Shown: piece after piece, positions 6,148 to 13,728 of the stretch
How the letters are laid out: each line of letters opens with the position of its first letter
Numbering within the stretch: the stretch's first letter is position 1
Source: CBEUVQ01 sp965546615
Lineage (GTDB): Bacteria > Bacillota > Desulfotomaculia > Desulfotomaculales > Desulfohalotomaculaceae
Assembly (NCBI GenBank): GCA_965546615.1
Contig: CBEUVQ010000017.1
Coordinates: forward strand, 1-46,042
Direction of reading: 5' to 3'
DNA length: 46,042 nt
Program-made: the position numbers and the translations under genes
The notes under the pieces: model-generated
Told to the model about the DNA's origin: nothing
Databases searched by the model: none
The model's input: only the letters and a program-made list of their open reading frames with translations

Positions 6148-6520
6148 AGGGATAATATTTTGCATCAGCACTGCCGTCGGGTTAAAAAATTGCTTTTTCT
6201 ATTACGCTTAAGCAAATGGCCGACGGCTTTCGGCAGGTTTGTTTGGTAAGCGGGAGAGTGGTGACAAGCATAAAAGGAAGCAGCTTGGTTTTAACTCTAA
6301 GGTTTTAACTCTCGCCGCTTCCAGAAACTATTTCTTCATTAACAGTGCATTTCCTGCTTAAATTTGCAATTATTTTATTATAAATGCATTTTTTTTCTGG
6401 CGTCGGTTTCTTTTATGAAAAACTTTATTAAAAACCGGCGAAAAAGCAGCGTTCTGTAATTAATGTTAATAACAAGCCGATGAAAAATATTTTATTCTCT
6501 TTTAAGCTTTAGAGGCAGCA
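6148..6520. other. Intergenic region, convergent gene ends
   Basis: Between the XRE gene and the rubrerythrin-like gene, which converge. Weak inverted repeats are present: CTGCCGTCGG / CCGACGG (about 6170-6230) and GGAAGC / GCTTCC (about 6279-6325, enclosing the repeated phrase GGTTTTAACTCT). They may serve as terminators or a processed RNA, but no T-rich tail is convincing. I see no gene. Confidence 0.4.
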
Positions 6521-7006
6521 CTACAGCGACGCCGCCACCGCAGACAGTTTTTTGATATGTTTGCGTTCTTCGTCAATCAGTTTGCCGATGATTTCTCTGC
6601 CGCTTTCACCGGCGGCATTGTAAAATTCTTGGAAGATAATAATAGAATCTTTTTCAAAGCGGAAAGCAACCGCCAGCGCCTCGCGGGGATCGGCAATGTT
6701 TTTTATCAGTTCGTCAACATTTTTTTGGTTGAAGATGTGGCTGTCGATAACCGCTTTTATATAGTCGCCGTATTCACCCACATAGCTTTCGTTGGGTGTA
6801 ACGCTGCGGTCGATGTTTTCCCCCAGTTTTTCAAAATCTGCAATGTGCTGTTCTTCTTCGCCGCCCAAAAACGCGAACAGTTCTTTTAATTTGGGGCTGT
6901 CTGCCTTTTCTTTCATTGCCTCGTAAAATTTTTTACCAGCCTTTTCAATCTCAACGGCAATGTTAATCATTTCTGCGCCGCTAAAGTTGACGATACTCCA
7001 AGCCAT
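6521..7006 (-). CDS. Rubrerythrin-like ferritin-family protein (161 aa)
   Basis: A four-helix ferritin-like protein with di-iron ligand patterns in the expected order: EIEKAGKKFYE, then EEEQHIADFEK, then FEKDSIIIFQEF, then DEERKHIKKL. No rubredoxin domain follows, so it is an erythrin-type protein rather than full rubrerythrin; the electron donor is probably the rubredoxin or Hrb encoded upstream. It likely reduces hydrogen peroxide in the cytosol. ATG at 7006 follows AGGAGG with seven bases spacing; TTG at 7012 is less good. It starts 56 bp after the hrb stop in the same direction, so it probably belongs to the rd-fprA-hrb operon. Confidence 0.87.
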   Translation of the reverse strand: MAWSIVNFSGAEMINIAVEIEKAGKKFYEAMKEKADSPKLKELFAFLGGEEEQHIADFEKLGENIDRSVTPNESYVGEYGDYIKAVIDSHIFNQKNVDELIKNIADPREALAVAFRFEKDSIIIFQEFYNAAGESGREIIGKLIDEERKHIKKLSAVAASL

Positions 7007-7062
7007 GTGCAAACCTCCTAAATTTTATTTAATGTCTTACTCTTTTGAAAGTTTTCCGCCGC

Positions 7063-7854
7063 TTAGCGCACAAGTTCAAACTGCTCGCGCGGGGCACCGC
7101 ACAGCGGGCATACTTCCGGCGGCTCTTCCCCTTGGTGGATATAGCCGCACACTTTGCACATCCAGCGCTTTACATCTGCCTTTGGAGAAGCACTCGCCGC
7201 ATTGGGATTGCGCCGGTTTTCCCGGTAATAGGCGTAAGTCATCGGCTCGGCATCTTTTACAACACCGCCTTCTACCACTTCACCGACAAACATGGTGTGG
7301 GTGCCGACATCCACCGTTGCCTTTTCGTCTACCCGACATTCCATCCAGGCAATGCAGTCTTCAATTATCGGCGCGCCGGTAACCCCGCGGTGATAGCTGA
7401 CATCGGCAAACTTGTCATGCTCGCGTCCGGAGCGGAAGCCGAAGTTCTGCACTGCTTTAAAGCCGTCTTTGCCCAACACGCACAGCGAGAAAAAGCCCGT
7501 TTTCTTAATTAACTCGTTAGTGTAGTTCTGCCTGTTGATGCCGATAACCACCCGCATCGGCGTACTTGTAATTTGAAACGCAGTGTTGCACGCCTGGCCG
7601 TTTAATTTATCGCCGTCAAAAGAGCCTACAATGTACAGGCCGTACGATATTTTAAACAGTGCCGGTTCGATGCGCTTTTTGTCTTCCGGTGTGATTTCTT
7701 TAAAAGCCGGTGCGGCTTCTTGTTCCGCAGCATCTGCAGGCACAAATTTTTCCGCCGGAACACCGCAGCGCGAGCACTGCGCCGGGGGATTTTCGCCTTC
7801 ATGCAGCAAACCGCACACGGTACAGCGCCAAATCTTGGCATTGCTGTCAGTCAA
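7063..7854 (-). CDS. hrb: High-molecular-weight rubredoxin (Hrb-type): flavin reductase with rubredoxin-like domains at both ends
   Basis: 263 aa in three parts. Residues 9-38 form a rubredoxin-like knuckle pair (C11, C14, C27, C30). Residues about 55-215 are an FMN-binding split-barrel of the flavin reductase family (GSFDGDKLNGQACN, SLCVLGKD, then HTMFVGEVVE). Residues 229-263 form a second rubredoxin-like unit (C233, C236, C249, C252). Hrb of acetogens passes electrons from NAD(P)H through FMN and the Fe(Cys)4 centre to the flavodiiron protein FprA, which is the next gene upstream here. As I recall, the described Hrb has one rubredoxin domain, so two is notable. The start is TTG at 7854, eight bases after AAAGGAG; no in-frame ATG is better placed. 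Confidence 0.88.
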   Translation of the reverse strand: MTDSNAKIWRCTVCGLLHEGENPPAQCSRCGVPAEKFVPADAAEQEAAPAFKEITPEDKKRIEPALFKISYGLYIVGSFDGDKLNGQACNTAFQITSTPMRVVIGINRQNYTNELIKKTGFFSLCVLGKDGFKAVQNFGFRSGREHDKFADVSYHRGVTGAPIIEDCIAWMECRVDEKATVDVGTHTMFVGEVVEGGVVKDAEPMTYAYYRENRRNPNAASASPKADVKRWMCKVCGYIHQGEEPPEVCPLCGAPREQFELVR

Positions 7855-7985
7855 TCAACCATCTCCTTTCTCTGCAGATTTTTAAGTGCCGCTTTTTTGT
7901 GCGCATTACGGTACAAAGAACAACCGGCCTTTGCAGGCGGCAGCGCTGCCCACTGCAGGCTGTCCGCCGCTTAAGCCTTATAAAG

Positions 7986-9185
7986 CTAGCCTTTAACAGC
8001 TGCGGCAAAGCGGCGGCCAAACTCTTCCGCCTGCTCAAGCGCCGCTTCATCCGGCGCAAAATTAACTCTTACACCGGCTTCCGGCACTTTAAACTGCAGC
8101 TGCTTTAAACGCTCTTCGATGAATTTTACCGCTTCGCCGCTCCAGCCGAAGGAGCCGAACGCCCCCGCCGGCTTTCCTCTGTTGATAACGGCCGATACAC
8201 CCGCCAAAAGCTGCCACACCGGCGGCACCGCATCGCGGTTAATGGTGGGCGAGCCGATCAGCAGGCCGTCTGCCGCTTCGATTTTATCCAGCAGCTCTGC
8301 CGCCGGGTGCTGAGTAATCTCCAGCACCTCTGCTTCTACACCTTCTTTTTCCACACCCTTGGCCACCGCTTCCGCCAGTTGGGCGGTATAGCCGTAGGCA
8401 GAAGTGTAAAGCACCGGCACTTTTTTGCGCGCACCGGCATCTTTTGGCTGCTGCGCCCACTGAACGTAAGTGTGCACGTATTTCCAAGGGTCGCGGCGCA
8501 GCACCGGGCCGTGCGAGGTGGCGATAATTTCAATATCTAAATCTTTTATTTTTTCCGCCGCCGACAGCACATACTGCCGGTAAGGTTTGACGATTACATC
8601 AAAGTAATATTTATAGGCGTCTTCTTCCACCGCGGCGTCAATATCATCGTTAAAAACAGATTCGCCGCAGTAATGGCAGGCAAAAGCATCACAGCTGAAC
8701 AGTATTTTGTCTTCCGGCAGATAGGTAAACATTGAATCCGGCCAGTGCAAAAACGGCGCGTTGATAAAGGTAAGCGTTTTGCCCCCTAAATCCAGCTTGT
8801 CGCCGTCGCCCACCACCATGTGGGGGAAATCTCTGTTTATCTGCGCACGCAGAAATTTAACCGCTGTTTTTGAACCCACCACCGAAGCGTTGGGCATTTC
8901 CTGCAGCAGTTCGCCCAGCGAGCCGGAGTGATCCGGTTCGGTGTGGTTAACCACAACATAATCAATTTGGTTAAGCGGCATTATTGACTCTATTCGCTGC
9001 TTAAGCTCATCATAAAACCGCATTTTAACGGTTTCTATCAGCGCGGTTTTTTCGCTGCCTTTTATCAGATAGGCGTTATAGGTGGTGCCGTATTTCGTTT
9101 CCATAACGATGTCAAAAACGCGCAGATCCCGGTCTTTGGCACCCACCCAGTAAACATCGGGAACAATATGTACAGCTTCTTTCAA
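7986..9185 (-). CDS. fprA: A-type flavodiiron protein FprA (oxygen/NO reductase)
   Basis: 399 aa, the standard length. The N-terminal metallo-beta-lactamase-like domain carries the full di-iron ligand set: H81, E83 and D85 in HTEPDH, H147 in FLHWPDS, D166 in FSCDAF, H225 in TSHGP. The C-terminal flavodoxin domain starts near residue 258 with VPVLYTSAYGYTAQLAEA, the FMN phosphate loop. It reduces oxygen to water or NO to N2O in the cytosol. Its donor is rubredoxin, encoded 15 bp upstream, or Hrb, encoded downstream. The start is TTG at 9185 with AAAGGA about eleven bases before it, overlapping the rubredoxin stop. An ATG at that site is out of frame. Confidence 0.95.
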   Translation of the reverse strand: MKEAVHIVPDVYWVGAKDRDLRVFDIVMETKYGTTYNAYLIKGSEKTALIETVKMRFYDELKQRIESIMPLNQIDYVVVNHTEPDHSGSLGELLQEMPNASVVGSKTAVKFLRAQINRDFPHMVVGDGDKLDLGGKTLTFINAPFLHWPDSMFTYLPEDKILFSCDAFACHYCGESVFNDDIDAAVEEDAYKYYFDVIVKPYRQYVLSAAEKIKDLDIEIIATSHGPVLRRDPWKYVHTYVQWAQQPKDAGARKKVPVLYTSAYGYTAQLAEAVAKGVEKEGVEAEVLEITQHPAAELLDKIEAADGLLIGSPTINRDAVPPVWQLLAGVSAVINRGKPAGAFGSFGWSGEAVKFIEERLKQLQFKVPEAGVRVNFAPDEAALEQAEEFGRRFAAAVKG

Positions 9186-9200
9186 CTTATGCTCATTCCT

Positions 9201-9353
9201 TTACTCTTTGCTGAATTGACTTTTATCTACACCGCACAGCGGGCAAACCCAATCTTCCGGCAGCTGCTCAAACGGAGTGCCGGGTTCAACTCCTTCCGCC
9301 CCTTCAGCGGGATCGTAAACATAACCGCAAACATCGCATACCCATTTTTCCAT
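9201..9353 (-). CDS. rd: Rubredoxin (50 aa)
   Basis: A complete small rubredoxin: WVCDVCGYVYDP near the N-terminus and DWVCPLCGVDKSQF near the C-terminus give the Fe(Cys)4 site (C6, C9, C37, C40). The aromatic residues and the acidic loop between are typical. ATG at 9353 lies seven bases after AGGAGAG. It heads the oxygen-defence operon and is the probable direct electron donor for the flavodiiron protein and the rubrerythrin-like protein. Confidence 0.95.
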   Translation of the reverse strand: MEKWVCDVCGYVYDPAEGAEGVEPGTPFEQLPEDWVCPLCGVDKSQFSKE

Positions 9354-9640
9354 TTAAAGTCTCTCCTTTTTATTGGTTTTGTGTTTAGCTTAAGATATGG
9401 GTTGGTTTTTTATTCACAAGTTGTTTTTTAGCTTTTCCAACTGAAATTATTTTCAAGCATTAATTTGATAATTAAACATTTTTTAATAATATCCTCTTTG
9501 CAATTGCGAAAAATGGAAAATTTTAAATATAAATGGATATTAAAATAAAACTTTAAGCAATAGTGTCGTTTTTCTCCATAATTCATCTTTAAAATACCCC
9601 AAAAGCCCTTTGTGTATTATCTTCAATCAGCATGTGCGAA
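9354..9640. promoter_or_regulatory. AT-rich upstream region of the rubredoxin-fprA-hrb operon
   Basis: This strongly AT-rich stretch should hold the operon promoter (minus strand) but no -35/-10 pair is clearly best. A short palindrome TGAAATTATTTTCA at 9442-9455 is a possible operator for a redox or metal regulator; that is a guess from its position and symmetry. No gene is visible. Confidence 0.4.
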
Positions 9641-9903
9641 GCACGGCATGGAAAAAACAGGCGGGTATAAAAACCCGCCCAACAAAAAAAGCACCGGCCA
9701 AAACACCGGTGCTGCTGTCTGTAAAAGCCCGCCAAGGCATTACTGCACAACCCTTCCGTTTAATGCAGCACTTTTCCGCAAATGCGTAGGGAACGGCGCC
9801 CCCGCCGTTCCGCTCAACGAAACGTTACATTAAAAAGCAAACCGGGCAGGTATGAAAACCTGCCCCTACATTACTGCACCCCGGCAGCACAGCAGCGCCG
9901 GGG
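9641..9903. repeat. Repeat field and trailer hairpin left of array 4
   Basis: Contains GGCGGG...CCCGCC blocks, the phrase ATTACTGCACAACCCTTCCG shared with 351 and 536, a REP-like palindrome at about 9786-9813, and the CACCCCGG...CCGGGG trailer hairpin (about 9876-9903) abutting array 4. Confidence 0.7.
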
Positions 9904-10196
9904 TCTTCAATCCCTCATGGGTAGGCTGCAAACGATGATGTTATCACGATACAAGCCGGTAAGGTTAGATGGTTTCAATCCCTCATAGGTAGGCTACAAA
10001 CTTAGGTTTTTGTTGTGGAATAAATAAAAAAATAGAGTTTCAATCCCTCATAGGTAGGCTACAAACCGTTTGCAGAATTACCAAAAAAGGGCGGCAAATG
10101 AGTTTCAATCCCTCATAGGTAGGCTACAAACGAAGGTTAGAAATTTTTCCGGGAAAAACAGGCTCGGTTTCAATCCCTCATAGGTAGGCTACAAAC
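9904..10196 (-). CRISPR. CRISPR array 4, type I-B-family (5 repeats, 4 spacers)
   Basis: Repeats start at 9904 (degenerate leader-distal copy with TCTTC, CATGGG and GGCTGC changes), 9972, 10037, 10102 and 10167. Spacers are 38, 35, 35 and 35 bp. The four other repeats are identical to the consensus. Leader to the right, trailer hairpin to the left, transcription on the minus strand. Confidence 0.97.
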
Positions 10197-10378
10197 CCAT
10201 TTTAGGGCGTTTTTTTGGGCTTTGCAAGCGGGTTTTGGGGGGTAAAATCCGCCTTAAAGCACGTTTTTACCGCTGCCGGCATGTGTTTTGCCTCGTTTTT
10301 GGCAAATTTAGGCATAAAATGGGGTGGTTTTTTCCGTCGATCCCCGGGGGTTTTTGCGCTATTGGGGGTCGACGGAAA
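10197..10378 (-). promoter_or_regulatory. Leader of array 4
   Basis: Same layout as the other I-B leaders: on the minus strand TTGCAA, a 17-bp spacer, TAAAAT, GG, first repeat; palindrome at about 10330-10378. The flank beyond it (CCGGTATGCCGCCGGTGCAG) resembles that of array 3. Confidence 0.85.
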
Positions 10379-11117
10379 TTTTTATCCGTACAAACCCGGC
10401 GGCGAATCGGTCTTAACCGGTATGCCGCCGGTGCAGTTGTAAAAACCCGCCAAGGCATTACTGCACAACCCTTCCGTTTAATGCGGCATTTTCCCGCCAA
10501 TGTGTAGGGAACACCACCCCCGCCGTTCCGCTTAACGAAACCCGGCGTTTGTGTTAACAGGCAGGCATTAAACCCACAAAAACCGTGCACCTACCGCCTA
10601 ACAAACTGTAGGTAACGTTTTTCACGGCCGCCAAGGCATTTGCGCTCCGCAAACCGGCCGGCACAGATATTTGAACGAGCGCCCCCGCCTTCGGGTGCTG
10701 GGCGGCTTGTACTTTCATCCTTAATTTTTTAATCAGGTGAAAGTGAACTCGCCTGCGCTCAAACAGTCCTCGGCACCAATCCTGCGGCGGCTTCGCTCTT
10801 TGAATGCGCCGGCCAATCGTTTGTTCCGGCAGATGGCTGTAAAGCGGTGCCAGGCACCATTAACCAATTTTCCCCATTAGGTGCCTGGCACTGTTTTAAG
10901 CGCCGGGGCTTCAAATACCACCTAACCGTAGGGAACGGCCTTGGCCGTTCCCTACGCAGCCTTCTGTTTTCCACCCCACTGCCACCGCAAACAGTAACGG
11001 TTAGTAAAACGGAGCAGTCAAGACTGCTCCCTACAATAAAATGGTACATACCGTTTAAAAACGCAACCCTTTCATTTTTTTACCCCACATGCCTGTAAAA
11101 AACAGCAGCCCCAATAA
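10379..11117. repeat. Gene-free repeat field right of array 4
   Basis: Holds REP-like palindromes (about 10504-10531 and 10929-10957), a near-complete copy of the about-200-bp element (10628-10836), GTGCCAGGCAC hairpin copy B (10847-10891) and a GGAGCAGTCAAGACTGCTCC palindrome (about 11013-11035). No CDS is supported. Confidence 0.7.
10628..10836. repeat. About-200-bp interspersed element, copy 1
   Basis: Starts near GCCGCCAAGGCAT and ends near GTTTGTTCCGGCAGAT. The core is an imperfect hairpin ACTTTCATCC...GGTGAAAGT around an AT-rich loop, flanked by GCCGGC-rich ends (GGCCGGCACAG and GCGCCGGCC). Other copies: 21958-22180, 22461-22628 (left-truncated), 38808-39026, and a fragment at 3217-3284. 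Read on the minus strand, an ATG after AAGG begins a short frame MKVQAAQHP that is kept in at least three copies. Confidence 0.75.
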
Positions 11118-11170
11118 AACAGTGCCAGGCACTGTTAACCAATTTTTCCCATTAGGTGCCTGGCACTGTT
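11118..11170. repeat. GTGCCAGGCAC hairpin element, copy C, abutting a stop codon
   Basis: A perfect 15-bp stem AACAGTGCCAGGCAC / GTGCCTGGCACTGTT around an AT-rich loop. It begins directly after the stop of the membrane hydrolase gene (read on the minus strand) and could act as its transcription terminator or mRNA stabiliser. Confidence 0.75.
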
Positions 11171-11971
11171 CTACATCACCAGCGATGCTATTACAAAGAT
11201 AAGGCCGGCCGCTCCTAAAAATTCATCTCCGGAGGAGCCGGTGGTTATCAGCGGCAGCGACTGTTTAATGCGCCCGAAGTAAGTCAGCCAAATGCCGCTG
11301 TCGGTAATTAAATCCGCCAAAAGGTGGCTGAGATAGCCTACCGCAAACGGCAGCAGCAGATAACTATATGCTGTATCGCGCATAAGCCACCAGGCACACG
11401 CAATCGCCAGCACCGCCCCTTCAGCGGAATGGGTCAGCCCTCTGTGGGTCACCACACCCATCATTATATACAGAGCACCCAAAGCGGCAAGCAGTTTATG
11501 CTGGGCTGTGATGATTAAAGCAGCACCGATAGCAAGCAGCAATATTTTGCGGCATTTTTCCAGCGGCAAAATCTTTATATTAAGAACGGCCGCCGCTGCA
11601 AGCACAGCACCGGCTGCCGCCAACCACGGCGAAACCGAGCGGCCGTACCAAATAAGCGCCAAGCCCGCCGCCGCCAGCATTGCCCGCACCGCAGCACCTG
11701 TAGGGGCAAGCACTCTGGACAGTGTAGAATTAGGGTGGTCTAAATCCGGCAGCAGCGAGCCGATCATTACCGCCAGCGGAATAAAAAGCACCTCAAATTT
11801 CAGCGGAAACACAATACACAAGCCCACCGCCGCCACCAAAAGTATATAGCGAACTGCCGCCGGGGCAAAATTAAAAACCAGCACCGCCGCCGCTGTATAT
11901 ATATTCGGCAGCGGTATTTTGCTTATCACTGCTGTAACAAAACTTAAATTGACATGTGTTTTGGCTAGCAC
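11171..11971 (-). CDS. Membrane-bound metal-dependent hydrolase (YdjM/DUF457-type)
   Basis: 266 aa with about seven hydrophobic segments. Conserved polar motifs sit at membrane edges: SLLPDLDHPNS (residues about 92-102), THRGLTHS (about 176-183) and GYLSHLLADLITDSG (about 212-226). These His/Asp clusters are the signature of the YdjM/DUF457 family of predicted membrane metal hydrolases, related to phospholipase C-like proteins. Their substrate is not established; in E. coli, ydjM is under LexA control. GTG at 11971 is the first start after an in-frame stop and has only weak Shine-Dalgarno complementarity. The gene stands alone. Confidence 0.82.
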   Translation of the reverse strand: MLAKTHVNLSFVTAVISKIPLPNIYTAAAVLVFNFAPAAVRYILLVAAVGLCIVFPLKFEVLFIPLAVMIGSLLPDLDHPNSTLSRVLAPTGAAVRAMLAAAGLALIWYGRSVSPWLAAAGAVLAAAAVLNIKILPLEKCRKILLLAIGAALIITAQHKLLAALGALYIMMGVVTHRGLTHSAEGAVLAIACAWWLMRDTAYSYLLLPFAVGYLSHLLADLITDSGIWLTYFGRIKQSLPLITTGSSGDEFLGAAGLIFVIASLVM

Positions 11972-12202
11972 CTGTAGTTAATCACCGTTCCTTTATCTGT
12001 ATTTGGCTGATTAAGCCGCAAAAAAATAACCCGCCTTAAATTTAAAAACCGGCGTTTGCAGTGCTGTTTTTTCAGTTATACCGCAAGAGATAATCACATC
12101 TTGCCGCCGGCGCAGGCAAAAAATAAAAGCAGCTTGGTTTTAAGTTTAGCTGCTTTTGTAGAATAATTTCTCTATTTTTGTCGAAAATTCCTTTTAAAAA
12201 TT
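11972..12202. other. Divergent intergenic region with a hairpin
   Basis: Between two divergent genes. A 10-bp stem AAAAGCAGCT / AGCTGCTTTT (12125-12157) resembles an intrinsic terminator on either strand but lies upstream of both genes, so it may be a leader attenuator or the end of an unseen transcript. No CDS seen. Confidence 0.45.
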
Positions 12203-13150
12203 ATGCTTTTGTGTGGCTGCACAAAAAACCCGTGCCGCAGCCGTTATTTTCTTTCTAAGCAGGATTTAACGCCACAGCCATCCGTTTGCAGTAAAGAAAC
12301 AACCCCGCATGTGGTTGACCCGCGCTATCCCGGAGCGGTAGATGAAATTTTGCACTTGGGCGATTTTTGGAATGAAGAAAAACTGCGCGGGCATAAAGCA
12401 GAAATTATCAGCCACACCAAGCGGGTAAGCAGGCTGTTTAAAATTGCCTACAGCCAGCTGGCGGAAGCAAAAGTTATTAAAGATGAGCTGGACGGTTATT
12501 ATGATGAAGCGGCCGACTTTGCCAAGATAAACAAAATTATTCACGATATTGCGCAGGAAATACTTACAGGCGCTCCGGTGCAGTTTGAAACGGAAGCGGA
12601 AGAACGCCATCTGTTTGCCACCGCTTTTACCCCCGGCGGACACGTGCATCACTTAGACACCATTCTGCAGGATGTGGAAGTGCTGTACCTTATCAACGGT
12701 GATGCCGCCGCCATCGGTTCGCTGATTGTCGGCACGCTGGCGCATGCGGTAAACATGCACGGACTGCGCAGCGAGGTATACCACTGTGCGTTAGAGCCGG
12801 AAGAAGCGGATCTGCTGGTAATACCGGCGCTGAAAACAGCGGTGCTGAAGGATATCACCGGAATTAATTTTAAACCGCAGCATCTGCCCAACCTCAGCAG
12901 CGTACAGGTGCACAACTTAAACCGCTACTCAAACCAAGAGGTGCTTAACATTTACGACCGCGAAATAAAATGCTGCCGCGAACGGCTCACATCAGCCCTC
13001 TGCCGGGCAATCAACTACATCGGTCAGGCCAAAGCGGAACACGATGTGCTGGAACAATACTACATCCCGGCAATGGATTATGACGCCATCAATCAAAAAT
13101 GCCAAGAAACACTGCAGCGCATTTTAAAGTATGCGGAAGAAAAAAGCTGA
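12203..13150 (+). CDS. Degenerate PRK06851-like ATPase paralogue lacking both P-loops
   Basis: The stretch TPHVVDPRYPGAVDEILHLGDFWNEEKLR (quoted in parts: TPHVVDPRYPG at 34-44, GDFWNEEKLR at 53-62) matches, from memory, the middle of the two-domain ATPase family PRK06851. It is followed by RHLFATAFTPGG and a second-domain start. In full-length members, about 100 residues with a first P-loop precede this point; here they are replaced by about 30 unrelated residues. The second P-loop position reads NGDAAAIGSL (165-174) instead of G-x-P-G-T-G-K-S, so the catalytic Lys is lost. The downstream YHCALEPEEADLLVIPALKTAVL is well kept. No clear ribosome site precedes ATG 12203. It may be a pseudo-enzyme or a decaying gene. 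Confidence 0.65.
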   Translation: MLLCGCTKNPCRSRYFLSKQDLTPQPSVCSKETTPHVVDPRYPGAVDEILHLGDFWNEEKLRGHKAEIISHTKRVSRLFKIAYSQLAEAKVIKDELDGYYDEAADFAKINKIIHDIAQEILTGAPVQFETEAEERHLFATAFTPGGHVHHLDTILQDVEVLYLINGDAAAIGSLIVGTLAHAVNMHGLRSEVYHCALEPEEADLLVIPALKTAVLKDITGINFKPQHLPNLSSVQVHNLNRYSNQEVLNIYDREIKCCRERLTSALCRAINYIGQAKAEHDVLEQYYIPAMDYDAINQKCQETLQRILKYAEEKS

Positions 13151-13166
13151 AAAACCAAGCAATCAG

Positions 13167-13205
13167 GCTGCCGCCGGCAGGGTTCGCCATGCGGCAGCTT
13201 TTTTT
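13167..13205 (+). terminator. Intrinsic terminator after the PRK06851-like gene
   Basis: GGCTGCCGC and GCGGCAGC form a stem, followed by a run of seven T, 16 bp after the stop codon. A textbook Rho-independent terminator. Confidence 0.85.
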
Positions 13206-13306
13206 ACATAATTTTTTTTAATTCCCAGACCGTTTTCGACATCTTTCCATATATATATATGCTATAATAAGCGCTGTGTGAAAACTATGAAAAAAGGTGA
13301 AGAAAG

Positions 13307-13693
13307 GTGAAAAAATTTGCACAGCTGCTGTTAGAAATTGAAAAATCACGCAGCGAAATGCACCGAGTGGCGGCAGAAAAAGGCTTCCATCACAAAGAAG
13401 TGCTGCAAATAAGCCAACGGCTCGACAATTTATTAAATCAATACTACAAAGTAAAGAGCGGTTACAAAGTAAATAGTCGACCAACATCTTCATTAAACTA
13501 CAGTACAATACCCTTTTATCCCTTTAACATTAAAGAACCTGCAGTTGTTACGTTCTACGGCGGCATCAGCCATTGTTTCTGCCAGCGAAGTGCAGCCAGA
13601 GGTACAGGTTTAGGCACAAGTTTAGGTTTAGGTGCTGCTTTACTGCAGCAGTGCCGGATGCTTGCAATGGAGCAGAGTCCCACAGCGACTTAA
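13307..13693 (+). CDS. Spo0E-like aspartyl-phosphate phosphatase with an unusual C-terminal extension
   Basis: The first 50 residues form the short helical hairpin of the Spo0E family, which removes phosphate from Spo0A and delays sporulation. The key SxxxD motif is present as SQRLD (36-40), followed by NLLNQYY. Family members are usually 45-90 aa. Here about 75 extra residues follow, with a Gly/Leu-rich stretch (GTGLGTSLGLGAALLQQC) and cysteines, without a recognised domain. The start is GTG at 13307 after AAGGTGAAG. A TATAAT at 13263-13268 fits a -10 box. The extension could be real or read-through into non-coding sequence after loss of a stop. Confidence 0.72.
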   Translation: MKKFAQLLLEIEKSRSEMHRVAAEKGFHHKEVLQISQRLDNLLNQYYKVKSGYKVNSRPTSSLNYSTIPFYPFNIKEPAVVTFYGGISHCFCQRSAARGTGLGTSLGLGAALLQQCRMLAMEQSPTAT

Positions 13694-13728
13694 ATCAAAA
13701 AATTTAATAAAACAGGGCAGCCGGGGTG

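Noticed and set aside
6148..6520. Possible small RNA or tRNA
   Set aside because: Inverted repeats are short, there is no cloverleaf and no clear promoter-terminator pair.
9438..9460. Fur/PerR box before the rubredoxin operon
   Set aside because: TGAAATTATTTTCA is palindromic but matches neither consensus well enough to name a regulator.
12125..12157. Terminator of a gene
   Set aside because: The hairpin is good but lies upstream of both divergent genes, so no gene ends there; recorded only as a hairpin.
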